A stretch of DNA of 64,000 bases from an uncultured Bacteroidales bacterium. GTDB lineage: Bacteria > Bacteroidota > Bacteroidia > Bacteroidales > UBA932. Position numbers and translations under genes: made by a program. Where the stretch lies: the NCBI GenBank assembly GCA_900320795.1, contig ONTQ01000004.1, positions 1 to 64,000 of the forward strand, given 5' to 3'. Shown here in pieces: positions 8,446 to 15,862 of the stretch (position 1 is its first letter; each line of letters opens with the position of its first letter). Under the pieces are notes generated by a model. It did not search any database. It saw only the letters and a program-made list of their open reading frames with translations, and was not told where the DNA came from.

Positions 8446-9651
8446 ATGACCCTTAAACAGCGAATCAGCCGGTTCATCCACCGGTATGTATATATCCACG
8501 AAGAATTGGACCGGGAAGGCGCTACACAGCGAATCAAGAACGGCATCTGGTTCCGCGGGCCCAACGTGTGGATTCTCGCCTTTTCCATCATCATCGCCTC
8601 GGTCGGCCTCAATGTAAACTCGACCGCCGTCGTCATCGGCGCCATGCTCGTCTCTCCCCTGATGGGGCCGATCATCGGCGTGGGTCTTGCCATGGGTACC
8701 AACGACGTGGACCTGCTCAAGAATGCCGCAAAAAACCTGCTGGTGATGGTTCTGATCTCATTGGCTGCATCGACCTTCTTCTTTATCCTGTCTCCCCTCT
8801 CCCTGGTGAACCCGACAGAATTGGAGGCTCGCACAACTCCCACCATTTATGATGTGCTCATCGCCCTTTTCGGCGGCCTGGCCGGTATCCTGGAAAACAC
8901 CCGCAAGGAACGCGGGACGGTGCTTTCGGGCGTCGCCATCGCCACTGCCCTCATGCCGCCCCTGTGTACGGCGGGATATGGCCTGGCCCATTGGGACATG
9001 CACTTTTTCCTCGGGGCCATGTACCTGTTCATCATCAACAGTGTCTTCATCTCCCTGGCCACTTACCTGATGGTGAAATACCTTCGATTCAAGACGGTCT
9101 CCGGCATCGATGCCGTTTCCGCCAAACGGCGCCGGGACACGATTTCGGCCCTCCTCGTTATCGTGCTGGTTCCCAGCATCTGGAGTGCCTTTATCATGAT
9201 TCGGGAGAATAACTTCGAGCGAAACGTGCAGGCCGTCATGGAAAGTGACCGGCTGGTGGGCCCCCGCACCTATATCAGTGAGTACAAGATACAGGGACGC
9301 AGCGTTGATTTTATCCTGGCCGGCGAGCCCCTTTCCGACAGTCTCAAGACGGTCTTCCTGGATAAGGCAAGACACTACAATATCAAAGAAGAACAAATCC
9401 GTCTCATTGAGCACTCCTTTGGCTTGAGCCAGAAAGACATGGACAATGTCATCTCGGACATTTACAGTCGGACGGAGGCGGAGTTGAAAGAGAATGATGC
9501 CCTGGTTGACGCCTTGAAAGGACGTCTGGACGCTCTGGAGAAACGCATGGACGGCCTGGCTGGAATGAACGACTCCCTCTACACGGAGAATTTGAGGCTC
9601 CGGCATCTGGCCGATTCCCTGTCTGGTCCGGAGAAAAAACAGAAACGATAA
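8446..9651 (+). CDS. DUF389 family membrane protein
   Basis: 401 residues. Hydrophobic helices occupy roughly 35-275 and carry the family's hallmark segments: NVWILAFSIIIASVGLNVNS, AVVIGAMLVSPLMGPI and GVAIATALMPPLCTAGYGLA. The C-terminal third is soluble and ends in a coiled-coil-like region (LKGRLDALEKRMDGL). The molecular role of DUF389 proteins is not established. The frame extends upstream through the divergent promoter region, but MTLKQRISRFIHRY is the sensible start; a TATCTTGC sequence about 16 bases upstream is a weak -7 candidate. Confidence 0.85.
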   Translation: MTLKQRISRFIHRYVYIHEELDREGATQRIKNGIWFRGPNVWILAFSIIIASVGLNVNSTAVVIGAMLVSPLMGPIIGVGLAMGTNDVDLLKNAAKNLLVMVLISLAASTFFFILSPLSLVNPTELEARTTPTIYDVLIALFGGLAGILENTRKERGTVLSGVAIATALMPPLCTAGYGLAHWDMHFFLGAMYLFIINSVFISLATYLMVKYLRFKTVSGIDAVSAKRRRDTISALLVIVLVPSIWSAFIMIRENNFERNVQAVMESDRLVGPRTYISEYKIQGRSVDFILAGEPLSDSLKTVFLDKARHYNIKEEQIRLIEHSFGLSQKDMDNVISDIYSRTEAELKENDALVDALKGRLDALEKRMDGLAGMNDSLYTENLRLRHLADSLSGPEKKQKR

Positions 9652-9682
9652 AAATTATTTTTGCGATTCTCAGAAAAAGCGC

Positions 9683-9690
9683 TAACTTTG
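9683..9690 (+). promoter_or_regulatory. -7 box for tRNA-Cys
   Basis: TAACTTTG, 12 bases before the mature tRNA 5' end. Confidence 0.6.
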
Positions 9691-9702
9691 CATTCCGCTT
9701 TT

Positions 9703-9773
9703 GGTACTATGGCCGAGTGGTTAGGCACAGGTCTGCAAAACCTGCTACAGCGGTTCGATTCCGCTTGGTACCT
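9703..9773 (+). tRNA. tRNA-Cys (GCA)
   Basis: 71 nt folding into a full cloverleaf. The acceptor stem GGTACTA pairs with TGGTACC, the discriminator is U73 as expected for Cys, the anticodon loop is CTGCAAA (anticodon GCA), and the T arm is AGCGG-TTCGATT-CCGCT. CCA is not encoded. Followed directly by a strong terminator. Confidence 0.96.
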
Positions 9774-9776
9774 CCC

Positions 9777-9809
9777 AAAAAACCTCTGGACAATCTCCAG
9801 AGGTTTTTT
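9777..9809. terminator. Intrinsic terminator after tRNA-Cys
   Basis: An 8-bp perfect stem (CCTCTGGA / TCCAGAGG, 5-nt loop) is followed by six T and preceded by six A, so it can work in both directions. Confidence 0.88.
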
Positions 9810-9810
9810 G

Positions 9811-10383
9811 GTTGGTTTTCGGGGGATTCTTCCCACGTAAGTGAAACGAAATCGACACTCTTTTTTTTGTAGGGTTCGGAGCGAAGCGACCGAGGGGGGG
9901 TCGGGGGATCAAGGGAAAAAGAGAGTTGGGAAATATGCCTGGTGCAGAATGCTTCCCCCGACGGTCCTCTCAACGGACCTTTCACAGTAATTCCAACAAG
10001 AAGGAAGCAGTCTGGCGGCCACCCGGCCACCAGACTTTTGTGCTCCCAGGAATCGCCGCCACGCTTAACCAGGCATGGCGGCTACGGACAACCATTCTCC
10101 GGGCTCCGAGCAAGGGCCCGTAAAATGCCTGCCGTTGCCTCTGCTTCCATTCTCCGGGGCTTGGACGTCAGCCCGACACAAGACCTGAATGAATGTATGC
10201 CGCCCCGATTCATCCGAGCGTGTGATGACAATGCTGTTCGCACTATGCCCGAGCGTGGGTCCCTATTTGAACCTGCAAATTTTTGCCTTGGCAAAAACGC
10301 AGGTACCGGGTCAAAGCCATGGCCTCCAGTGCCATGACTTGCAATACCTCCCTCGCCACCATGGAGCGCCTTTGGCGCCTACT
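9811..10383. other. Non-coding region rich in stable stem-loops
   Basis: No convincing coding frame on either strand. Several strong inverted repeats are visible: GTCTGG/CCAGAC enclosing GCC/GGC, followed by TTTT (about 10012-10038); GCCGCCA/TGGCGGC (about 10050-10082); CGGGC/GCCCG (about 10100-10122); and a long hairpin with CCTGC/GCAGG around TTTTTGCC/GGCAAAAA (10272-10303). It could encode a structured RNA or be a dispersed genomic repeat. It begins with a CGACACTC-T(8)-GT motif that recurs at its far side. Confidence 0.5.
9853..9870 (+). repeat. CGACACTC + T-run motif, copy 1
   Basis: CGACACTCTTTTTTTTGT. The same string recurs directly at 10772 (one T longer) and inverted at 10813, so it brackets the stem-loop and 52-bp repeat region. 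Confidence 0.7.
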
Positions 10384-10765
10384 GCGGGGCAATTTCGGCC
10401 GTTTTTGCCCCTGAGTGACAGTCTTTGGCGCCGCCGCGGGGCAATTCAGGGCGCTTTTGCCCCTGGGGGGCAGTCTTTGGCGCCACTGCGGGGCAATTCA
10501 GGGCGCTTTTGCCCCTGAGGGGTAGTCGTTGGGGCCTCTGCGGGGCAATTCAGGGCGTTTTTGCCCCTGAGGGGTAGTCTATGGGGGCTCTGCGGGGCAA
10601 TTCAGGGCGCTTTTGCCCCTGGGGGGCAGTCTTTGGCGCCACTGCGGGGCAATTTCGGCCGTTTTTGCCCCTGAGTGACAGTCTTTGGGGCCGCCGCGGG
10701 GCAATTTGGGGCGCTTTTGCCCCTGGGGGGCAGTCTTTGGGGCCACTGCGGGGCAATTTCGGCCG
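10384..10765 (+). repeat. 52-bp tandem repeat array, eight units
   Basis: The string GCGGGGCAATT starts at 10384, 10436, 10488, 10540, 10592, 10644, 10696 and 10748, each step exactly 52 bases; the eighth unit is truncated. Each complete unit carries GGGGCAA and, about 12 bases on, TTGCCCC, which can pair as a hairpin. Units fall into subtypes: 'TTTCGGCCG' at units 1, 6 and 8, 'TTCAGGGCG' at units 2-5, 'TTTGGGGCG' at unit 7. 52 is not a multiple of three, so this is not a protein repeat. Conserved spacing with divergent subtypes implies block duplication and selection or homogenisation of length. 52 bp is close to five turns of B-DNA. Confidence 0.9.
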
Positions 10766-10771
10766 AAAAAA

Positions 10772-10830
10772 CGACACTCTTTTTTTTTGTCTATTATATC
10801 CTTTTTTATGACACAAAAAAAAGAGTGTCG
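10772..10830. repeat. Long inverted repeat (CGACACTC-T run and its complement)
   Basis: CGACACTC followed by nine T and GT (10772-10790) is mirrored by ACAAAAAAAAGAGTGTCG (10813-10830) across about 22 nt. It forms an 18-bp near-perfect hairpin and overlaps the last codons of the minus-strand microprotein. It may end transcription of that gene and shield the repeat array. Confidence 0.75.
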
Positions 10831-10928
10831 GCCTGTCTCAGGCGGACGCTCTTACTAACCACATAATTAATAACACTAAAACTAATAACCAATAGAATGA
10901 TTCCGCGAAGAGAACCTTGCTTCCTCAT
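10806..10928 (-). CDS. 40-residue putative membrane microprotein
   Basis: Reads MRKQGSLRGIILLVISFSVI and continues NYVVSKSVRLRQADTLFFVS. A basic N-terminus is followed by one hydrophobic helix (residues 9-24) and a basic, then polar tail, as in single-pass small membrane proteins or toxins of type I systems. It lies 8 bases after a good -7 box (TACCTTTG) that has TTTG 19 bases further upstream, so transcription is well supported. The last eight or so codons are also one arm of an 18-bp inverted repeat. No homologue is recognised. It could be a mobile-repeat-encoded peptide or a leader. Confidence 0.5.
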   Translation of the reverse strand: MRKQGSLRGIILLVISFSVINYVVSKSVRLRQADTLFFVS

Positions 10929-10936
10929 TCCGGATA

Positions 10937-10944
10937 CAAAGGTA
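10937..10944 (-). promoter_or_regulatory. Promoter of the 40-residue microprotein
   Basis: TACCTTTG on the minus strand, with TTTG about 19 bases upstream, a complete Bacteroidetes-type promoter. Confidence 0.6.
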
Positions 10945-11157
10945 CGACAATTATTTTGATTTGCAAATTTTTTCAAAAGATTTTTTACAAAATTTTTTAC
11001 AAATTCGTATAACTTATTGATTATCAGTGAAATATTTTCATAGTACCGCTTTAATACAAAGTTTATAAAAATTTTAAATAATCGACACACGTCTCTATAA
11101 CGCGTTTTTCAAATCGTAGCACTCATGTGTTTCCTCTCAAACAATAAATAATTGTAA
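10945..11157. other. A+T-rich spacer
   Basis: Very A+T-rich compared with its surroundings, with repeated TTTTTTACAAA strings around 10982-11003. It holds the upstream half of the microprotein promoter. I see no gene in it. Confidence 0.5.
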
Positions 11158-11197
11158 GTAAAAACAAAAATGACGCTTACAATCCGTAAGCGTCATT
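11158..11197 (-). terminator. Terminator of tdh
   Basis: A perfect 12-bp stem AATGACGCTTAC / GTAAGCGTCATT with a 5-nt loop is followed on the minus strand by a T-rich run (TTTTTGTTTTT). A second small hairpin (CTCCGT/ACGGAG, about 11218-11237) lies between it and the tdh stop codon. Confidence 0.85.
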
Positions 11198-11253
11198 GCC
11201 AATTTATCTTTAAAAATCTCCGTTACCGAACACGGAGACACAGTTTCATTCAA

Positions 11254-12210
11254 TCAGAGCCCCAATTTTATCTTTAGATTCTTAATCATATCTACCGTCA
11301 TGCTGTCCATGTTATAGCTGGGCTTCCAGTCCCACTCTTCCCGGGCGCAGGAATCGTCCATACTGTCGGGCCAGGACGTAGCGATGGCCTGGCGGACGGG
11401 ATCCACTTCGTAACGGACGCGGAGCGTAGGAATATACTCCCGAATCTTGGCGAAAATCTGCTCGGGCTCGAAACTCATGGATGCGATATTGAAAGAATTG
11501 CGGTGCTTGAGACGGGAAGGGTCGGCCTGCATCAGGTTGACGGCGGCCTGCAGGGCGTCCGGCATGTACATCATGTCCATATAGGTCCCCGGAGCGATGG
11601 GGCAGGTGAACTCCTCCCCTTTCACGGCCGAATAATAGACCTCTACGGCATAGTCTGTGGTTCCGCCGCCGGGAAGCGTAGTATAGGAAATCAGCCCCGG
11701 GAAGCGGACGGAACGGGTATCTACCCCATATTTATGAAAATAATAATCACTAAGGAGTTCCGTGGCCACCTTGGTGACACCATACATGGAACGGGGACGT
11801 TGGATGGTATCCTGCGGGGTTCCGACATGCGGAGTCTCCGGGCCGAAGGAACCGATGGACGAAGGCGTAAACACGGCCACACCCTTTTCCCGAGCGATTT
11901 CCAGGATATTGAGCAGACCATTCATCTGGATGTCCCAAGCCAGCAGGGGCTTTCTTTCCGCGACGGCCGACAGGAGGGCAGCCAGGTTATAGACGGTATC
12001 AATCTGATATTTGTCCACAATGGCGGCCAGGCCGGCGGCATCCCGGACATCGGCAATGGCCGACGGACCGCTTTCCAGCAGGATCCCATGGGGCTCTGCG
12101 CCGGGGATATACCCGGCGACAACCGTACTGCCAGGGATTTCCCGGCGCAGTTTCATGGTGAGTTCGGAGCCGATTTGACCGGTGGAGCCGATTACAAGTA
12201 TGTTTTTCAT
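11254..12210 (-). CDS. tdh: L-threonine 3-dehydrogenase, SDR/epimerase type
   Basis: 318 residues of the extended SDR fold: NAD-binding VIGSTGQIGSEL at the N-terminus, 'VYNLAALLSAVAE', catalytic 'TPSSIGSFGP' and YGVTK, and 'GTYMDMMYMPDA' near the C-terminus, all typical of the UDP-epimerase-like threonine dehydrogenases (not the zinc MDR type of E. coli). It oxidises L-threonine to 2-amino-3-ketobutyrate, the substrate of Kbl, whose gene starts divergently 113 bases away. This pairing makes the assignment firm. Product glycine can enter the glycine cleavage system encoded 11 kb further on. Confidence 0.92.
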   Translation of the reverse strand: MKNILVIGSTGQIGSELTMKLRREIPGSTVVAGYIPGAEPHGILLESGPSAIADVRDAAGLAAIVDKYQIDTVYNLAALLSAVAERKPLLAWDIQMNGLLNILEIAREKGVAVFTPSSIGSFGPETPHVGTPQDTIQRPRSMYGVTKVATELLSDYYFHKYGVDTRSVRFPGLISYTTLPGGGTTDYAVEVYYSAVKGEEFTCPIAPGTYMDMMYMPDALQAAVNLMQADPSRLKHRNSFNIASMSFEPEQIFAKIREYIPTLRVRYEVDPVRQAIATSWPDSMDDSCAREEWDWKPSYNMDSMTVDMIKNLKIKLGL

Positions 12211-12243
12211 GCGTTAACGAATATCAGTTCTAAGTTCTAAACG

Positions 12244-12251
12244 CAAATTTA
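12244..12251 (-). promoter_or_regulatory. -7 box for tdh
   Basis: TAAATTTG on the minus strand, 33 bases before the tdh ATG; divergent partner of the kbl promoter. Confidence 0.55.
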
Positions 12252-12285
12252 TGACATTTTATGAACATTTTCAAGATAAAAAGAC

Positions 12286-12293
12286 TAAATTTG
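12286..12293 (+). promoter_or_regulatory. -7 box for kbl
   Basis: TAAATTTG, 30 bases before the kbl ATG. About 34 bases separate it from the divergent tdh box, so one regulator could control both. Confidence 0.55.
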
Positions 12294-12323
12294 AAAGACG
12301 AAACCAATTAACATAGAATAACC

Positions 12324-13514
12324 ATGTACGGAAAATTTCAGAAGTATCTTCAGGACGAACTGAAAGCCATTGCAGAAGCGGGACTTTACAAAAAAGAACG
12401 TAACATCGCCAGCCCCCAAAGCGCCGAAATCTCTCTTGAGGACGGCAGCAAAGCACTCAATTTCTGCGCGAACAACTACCTGGGCCTGGCCGACAGCCCC
12501 CGCCTGGCAGAAGCGGCCAAGAAGGCTATGGATGAGCGCGGATACGGCATGTCTTCCGTCCGTTTCATCTGTGGCACCCAGGACATCCACAAAGAACTGG
12601 AGAAAGCCATCGCCGATTATTTCCATACGGAAGACGCCATCCTCTATGCAGCCTGCTTCGATGCCAACGGCGGCGTTTTCGAACCGCTTCTTACAGCGGA
12701 GGACGCCATCATCTCGGATTCCCTCAACCATGCCTCCATCATTGACGGCGTTCGCCTGTGCAAGGCCCAGCGTTTCCGCTATGCCAATGCCGACATGGCC
12801 GACCTCGAAGAAAAACTGAAGGAAGCCCAGGCCTGCCGCTTCCGCATCATCGTCACGGACGGCGTGTTTTCCATGGACGGCAATGTTGCCCCGATGGACA
12901 AGATCTGCGAACTCGCAGAGAAATATGAGGCCATGGTAATGGTTGACGAAAGCCATAGTGCCGGTGTTGTAGGCCCTACCGGACACGGCGTCGCGGAACA
13001 GTTCAACTGCTATGGGCGCATCGACATCTTCACCGGCACGCTCGGAAAGGCCTTCGGCGGCGCCGTTGGCGGATTCACCACCGGACGCAAAGAGATTATC
13101 GACATGCTCCGCCAGCGCAGCCGTCCGTACCTGTTCTCAAATTCCATCCCGCCGATGATTGCCGGTGCAGCCCTGGAGACCTTCAAGATCTTGAAGGAGA
13201 GCAACGCCCTGCACGACAAGCTGCAAGCCAATGTAGATTACTTCCGCGACAGGATGATGGCCGCAGGCTTTGACATCAAGCCCACCCAGAGCGCCATCTG
13301 TGCCGTCATGCTCTACGACGCTCCCCTATCCCAGAAATTTGCCGCCAAGATGGCCGAAGAGGGTATCTTTGTAACCGGTTTCTACTATCCTGTAGTTCCC
13401 AAAGGACAGGCCCGCATCCGCGTACAACTGAGTGCCGCACACGAGAAGGAGCATTTGGACAAAGCCATCGCCGCCTTCGTAAAGGTAGGCAAGGAACTCG
13501 GCGTAATCAAATAA
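12324..13514 (+). CDS. kbl: 2-amino-3-ketobutyrate CoA ligase (glycine C-acetyltransferase)
   Basis: 396 residues, the usual length. It is a PLP-dependent alpha-oxoamine synthase: 'NFCANNYLGLADSPRL', 'ERGYGMSSVRFICGTQDIH', 'VDESHSAGVVGPTGHG' and the PLP-lysine region 'FTGTLGKAFGGAVGGF'. It cleaves 2-amino-3-ketobutyrate with CoA into glycine and acetyl-CoA. Divergent tdh encodes the preceding step. A strong terminator follows, lying inside the convergent gtrA-like gene. Confidence 0.95.
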   Translation: MYGKFQKYLQDELKAIAEAGLYKKERNIASPQSAEISLEDGSKALNFCANNYLGLADSPRLAEAAKKAMDERGYGMSSVRFICGTQDIHKELEKAIADYFHTEDAILYAACFDANGGVFEPLLTAEDAIISDSLNHASIIDGVRLCKAQRFRYANADMADLEEKLKEAQACRFRIIVTDGVFSMDGNVAPMDKICELAEKYEAMVMVDESHSAGVVGPTGHGVAEQFNCYGRIDIFTGTLGKAFGGAVGGFTTGRKEIIDMLRQRSRPYLFSNSIPPMIAGAALETFKILKESNALHDKLQANVDYFRDRMMAAGFDIKPTQSAICAVMLYDAPLSQKFAAKMAEEGIFVTGFYYPVVPKGQARIRVQLSAAHEKEHLDKAIAAFVKVGKELGVIK

Positions 13515-13525
13515 GCGACAATGGC

Positions 13526-14026
13526 TTAATCGAGGCTCCCGCGGTCATCCCCGGGAGTCTTTTTTTTGCCCTTTTTGCCAAAAACGACAAACTCGTTCAT
13601 GCAGAAATTGAACACTCCGCTAAAGCACAGGCCCAGCAGGTTACAGAGGGCGGGTTCCACCGTCCAGTCCTGGAACCAGTTCTGGGCGACAAAAAGGAAG
13701 TGGATGCCCTGCATCGCTACAAACTTAATCAGGTACGCACCGATGCAAGTAGCGTTATACCCGGCGAAATGCCGGAAAAAAGAACGGACGGAATACTGGC
13801 TGATGCGTTCTTTCCATACAAAGAAATACGCAATGACGAAGTTCACCAGCGCTGCCACCTCGAAAGAAATAGTGGGCGCAATCCAGAAACTACCCCAGTA
13901 ATTGCCACGGAATACATACGTACTCAACACCCAGTGCAGTCCCAGATCCACGAGGGTTCCTGCACTGCTTGTCAAGGAAAAGAAGATGAATTTCTTCAGT
14001 ATTTCTTTCGAGGTTCTGGACTGCAT
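13526..14026 (-). CDS. GtrA-family membrane protein
   Basis: 166 residues with four hydrophobic helices and the GtrA/DPMS_2 pattern (FSLTSSAGTLVDLGLHWVL, 'FEVAALVNFVIAYFFVWKER', C-terminal FNFCMNEFVVFG). Members are thought to flip or support undecaprenyl-linked sugars for surface glycosylation. An in-frame start 16 codons upstream would lie before the -7 box, so MQSRTSKEILKKF is chosen, 20 bases downstream of it. The kbl terminator hairpin is encoded within its last codons (GDDRGSLD). Confidence 0.82.
   Translation of the reverse strand: MQSRTSKEILKKFIFFSLTSSAGTLVDLGLHWVLSTYVFRGNYWGSFWIAPTISFEVAALVNFVIAYFFVWKERISQYSVRSFFRHFAGYNATCIGAYLIKFVAMQGIHFLFVAQNWFQDWTVEPALCNLLGLCFSGVFNFCMNEFVVFGKKGKKKTPGDDRGSLD
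13534..13567 (+). terminator. Terminator of kbl
   Basis: Stem GGCTCCCG / CGGGAGTC (one G-T pair) followed by eight T. It lies inside the 3' end of the opposing gtrA-like coding sequence. Confidence 0.8.
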
Positions 14027-14046
14027 AGAGGTTTTAGCACGTTCTG

Positions 14047-14054
14047 CAAAGATA
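14047..14054 (-). promoter_or_regulatory. -7 box for the GtrA-family gene
   Basis: TATCTTTG on the minus strand, 20 bases before the chosen ATG; it excludes the longer start. Confidence 0.6.
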
Positions 14055-14084
14055 CAATTTTTTGTATATCTCACAAAATTGGAC

Positions 14085-14092
14085 TAACTTCG
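14085..14092 (+). promoter_or_regulatory. Possible -7 box for the GlsB-like gene
   Basis: TAACTTCG, one mismatch from TAnnTTTG, 12 bases before the ATG. Confidence 0.4.
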
Positions 14093-14104
14093 CATAGTAG
14101 CATT

Positions 14105-15103
14105 ATGAGCATGAAAGCCATTATAGAACCGGTAGAACGAAACCTCCTGGAGGCCGAACTGAACCAGGATTGCTTCCTCCGCGAAACCAATCGCGCTGGA
14201 AACCAGTTATTTATCGTTGGACCGGAAGCCGTCAACGTTCTGCGTGAAATCGGCCGTCTCCGCGAAATCGCTTTCCGCGATGGCGGCGGCGGCACCGGAG
14301 AGCCCCTGGACCTGGACAAATTCGACACCAACCCGGTTTATGGCTATCGTCAACTGGTCCTGTGGGACCCTGAAGCCCGGGAAATCATCGGCGGATACCG
14401 TTTTTGCCTGTGCGATGATGCCGTTTTCGACAAGAACGGCCAGCCCATCCTCACTTCCTCCCACATGTTCGAGTTCTCCAAGCGGTTTATCAAGGACTAT
14501 CTGCCATACACCCTGGAACTGGGAAGGAGTTTCGTCTCCCTGGAATACCAAAGCTCGAAGGCGGGCGCCAAGAGCCTGTATGCCCTGGACAATCTCTTTG
14601 ACGGAATCGCAGCCATCGGCATCCTTTATAAAAAGAAAATCAAGTATTTCTTTGGAAAGGCTACCATCTATCGGGAATACCCCACCGAGGCCCGTGAAAT
14701 GATTATGTGTTTCATGAAGAAGTATTTCGGGAAAGGAAGCCGCCTGATCCATATCCGCAAGGAAGTGAAAGTGGAGAAACCAGAGCGGTATTCCCGCCTG
14801 TTCAAGGGTCTGGACTTCAAGGATGCATACCGGGTCCTGAAGACAGAAGTCATGAGATATGGCGTTTCCATTCCCCCGCTGGTCAACACTTACATGAACC
14901 TCTCCCCCACCATGATTTTCTTCGGGACCGGCATCAATGACGAATTCGGAGACATTTACGATTCCGGCATCCTGGTCACCTTCGAAGACCTGTACCCGGA
15001 AAAACGAAAACGCCACGCCGATTCCTTTATGCAGCTGGGCTGGCGGCACCTCCGCGATCTGCTCAACCGGCTACAGCGCAGGAAAACTACCTCCGGACAG
15101 TAA
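14105..15103 (+). CDS. glsB: GlsB-like N-acyltransferase (glycine lipid synthesis; 'hemolysin'-type GNAT)
   Basis: 332 residues starting MSMKAIIEPVERNLLEAEL. 'LFIVGPEAVNVLREIGRLRE', 'YRQLVLWDPEAREIIGGYRF', 'LELGRSFV' and 'QSSKAGAKSLYALDNLFDG' match the acyl-ACP-dependent N-acyltransferases related to OlsB/GlsB. In Bacteroides thetaiotaomicron GlsB acylates glycine to start glycine lipids. A PlsC-family protein of the GlsA kind lies 1.5 kb away on the same strand, which supports the role. The open frame extends far upstream through the gtrA-like gene, but that part is antisense. The last 17 bases overlap the convergent DUF5715 gene. Confidence 0.72.
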   Translation: MSMKAIIEPVERNLLEAELNQDCFLRETNRAGNQLFIVGPEAVNVLREIGRLREIAFRDGGGGTGEPLDLDKFDTNPVYGYRQLVLWDPEAREIIGGYRFCLCDDAVFDKNGQPILTSSHMFEFSKRFIKDYLPYTLELGRSFVSLEYQSSKAGAKSLYALDNLFDGIAAIGILYKKKIKYFFGKATIYREYPTEAREMIMCFMKKYFGKGSRLIHIRKEVKVEKPERYSRLFKGLDFKDAYRVLKTEVMRYGVSIPPLVNTYMNLSPTMIFFGTGINDEFGDIYDSGILVTFEDLYPEKRKRHADSFMQLGWRHLRDLLNRLQRRKTTSGQ

Positions 15104-15809
15104 TGTGGAAGCAACTCTGCTTCCGCTCATATTTGATATAGCACAGCCCCGGCATGTCGTGAATGTCCCTGAGCACCTGGCTCAGGGTAGCGCGCAGATA
15201 CTCGGGAGGCACGTCTTCATAGGGGCGGCCGCGCAGTTCCGGCACTTTCACATAATGCCAGTAAGACAGATCGAAGGTCGTTCCGTACCGGTGCGTAGAG
15301 TTTTCCGAGGCATTCTGGTTGCGGCGGCGGAGCCGGGTCACATCGGCCTCCGTGCGGAGAACAGAAGTCACCACCAGTCTGTTGGGATTAAGGCCCTTGG
15401 CCGCCAGTGAATCCTGGAAATTCCGGCCGATGAGATCCAGCAGTTCCTTGGCCGAAGGAATCAGGTACGGAATGGAGTGTGTCAGGGAATCCACTACATA
15501 TGTATCGGTATCTTCCAGCTTGACAAGCCTTTCCTTTAGATGTTCCGCCGCCTCCCGGTCTGCGACCGGAGGAACGCCGATGGCTTGCGCCACCTGGAGC
15601 TGGACATCGTTCATGTCGTTGAACTCCCGGGCAAACTTGACGTCGTAGATTCTGACAGGGGCGTTCTTGATGGGGCCGAGGGCTAGCCAGGCCTCATGCT
15701 CCTTACGGGCCTTATGCTGCTTCACACATCCTCGGACCGAGAAGAAAAGAAGGAAAAAAAGTCCTAATAGGACAGCAGAAGCGGCTATCTGGAGATTCTT
15801 TTTATTCAT
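15087..15809 (-). CDS. DUF5715 family protein, peptidase M15-like
   Basis: 240 residues with an N-terminal membrane anchor (LQIAASAVLLGLFFLLFF), then a periplasmic domain. 'NASENSTHRYGTTFDLSYW' and 'KYERKQSCFHITVRR' place His and Asp as in the SxHxxGxAxD and ExxHxH motifs of D,D-carboxypeptidase-like M15 enzymes, suggesting a peptidoglycan substrate. This is inference from motif spacing; DUF5715 members are uncharacterised to my knowledge. ATG at 15809 is only 5 bases after a TATCTTTG box, so the mRNA may be leaderless; a longer frame would begin upstream of the box. Confidence 0.72.
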   Translation of the reverse strand: MNKKNLQIAASAVLLGLFFLLFFSVRGCVKQHKARKEHEAWLALGPIKNAPVRIYDVKFAREFNDMNDVQLQVAQAIGVPPVADREAAEHLKERLVKLEDTDTYVVDSLTHSIPYLIPSAKELLDLIGRNFQDSLAAKGLNPNRLVVTSVLRTEADVTRLRRRNQNASENSTHRYGTTFDLSYWHYVKVPELRGRPYEDVPPEYLRATLSQVLRDIHDMPGLCYIKYERKQSCFHITVRR

Positions 15810-15814
15810 AAAAA

Positions 15815-15822
15815 CAAAGATA
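15815..15822 (-). promoter_or_regulatory. -7 box for the DUF5715 gene
   Basis: TATCTTTG on the minus strand, 5 bases before the ATG. Confidence 0.55.
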
Positions 15823-15837
15823 GTGAAAAATAATTCG

Positions 15838-15845
15838 TAAATTTG
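15838..15845 (+). promoter_or_regulatory. -7 box for the lipid gene run
   Basis: TAAATTTG, 17 bases before the CDP-alcohol phosphotransferase ATG; probably drives the following three genes. Confidence 0.6.
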
Positions 15846-15862
15846 CAAGAATCATTTAGAGA

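Noticed and set aside
9707..10030. 107-codon minus-strand frame over tRNA-Cys
   Set aside because: It covers the tRNA and its terminator; the apparent protein is an artefact.
10384..10765. CRISPR array
   Set aside because: Repeats are head-to-tail without unique spacers; the whole 52-bp unit is repeated.
13700..14104. N-terminal extension of the GlsB-like protein
   Set aside because: That frame is antisense to the GtrA-family gene and precedes the likely promoter.
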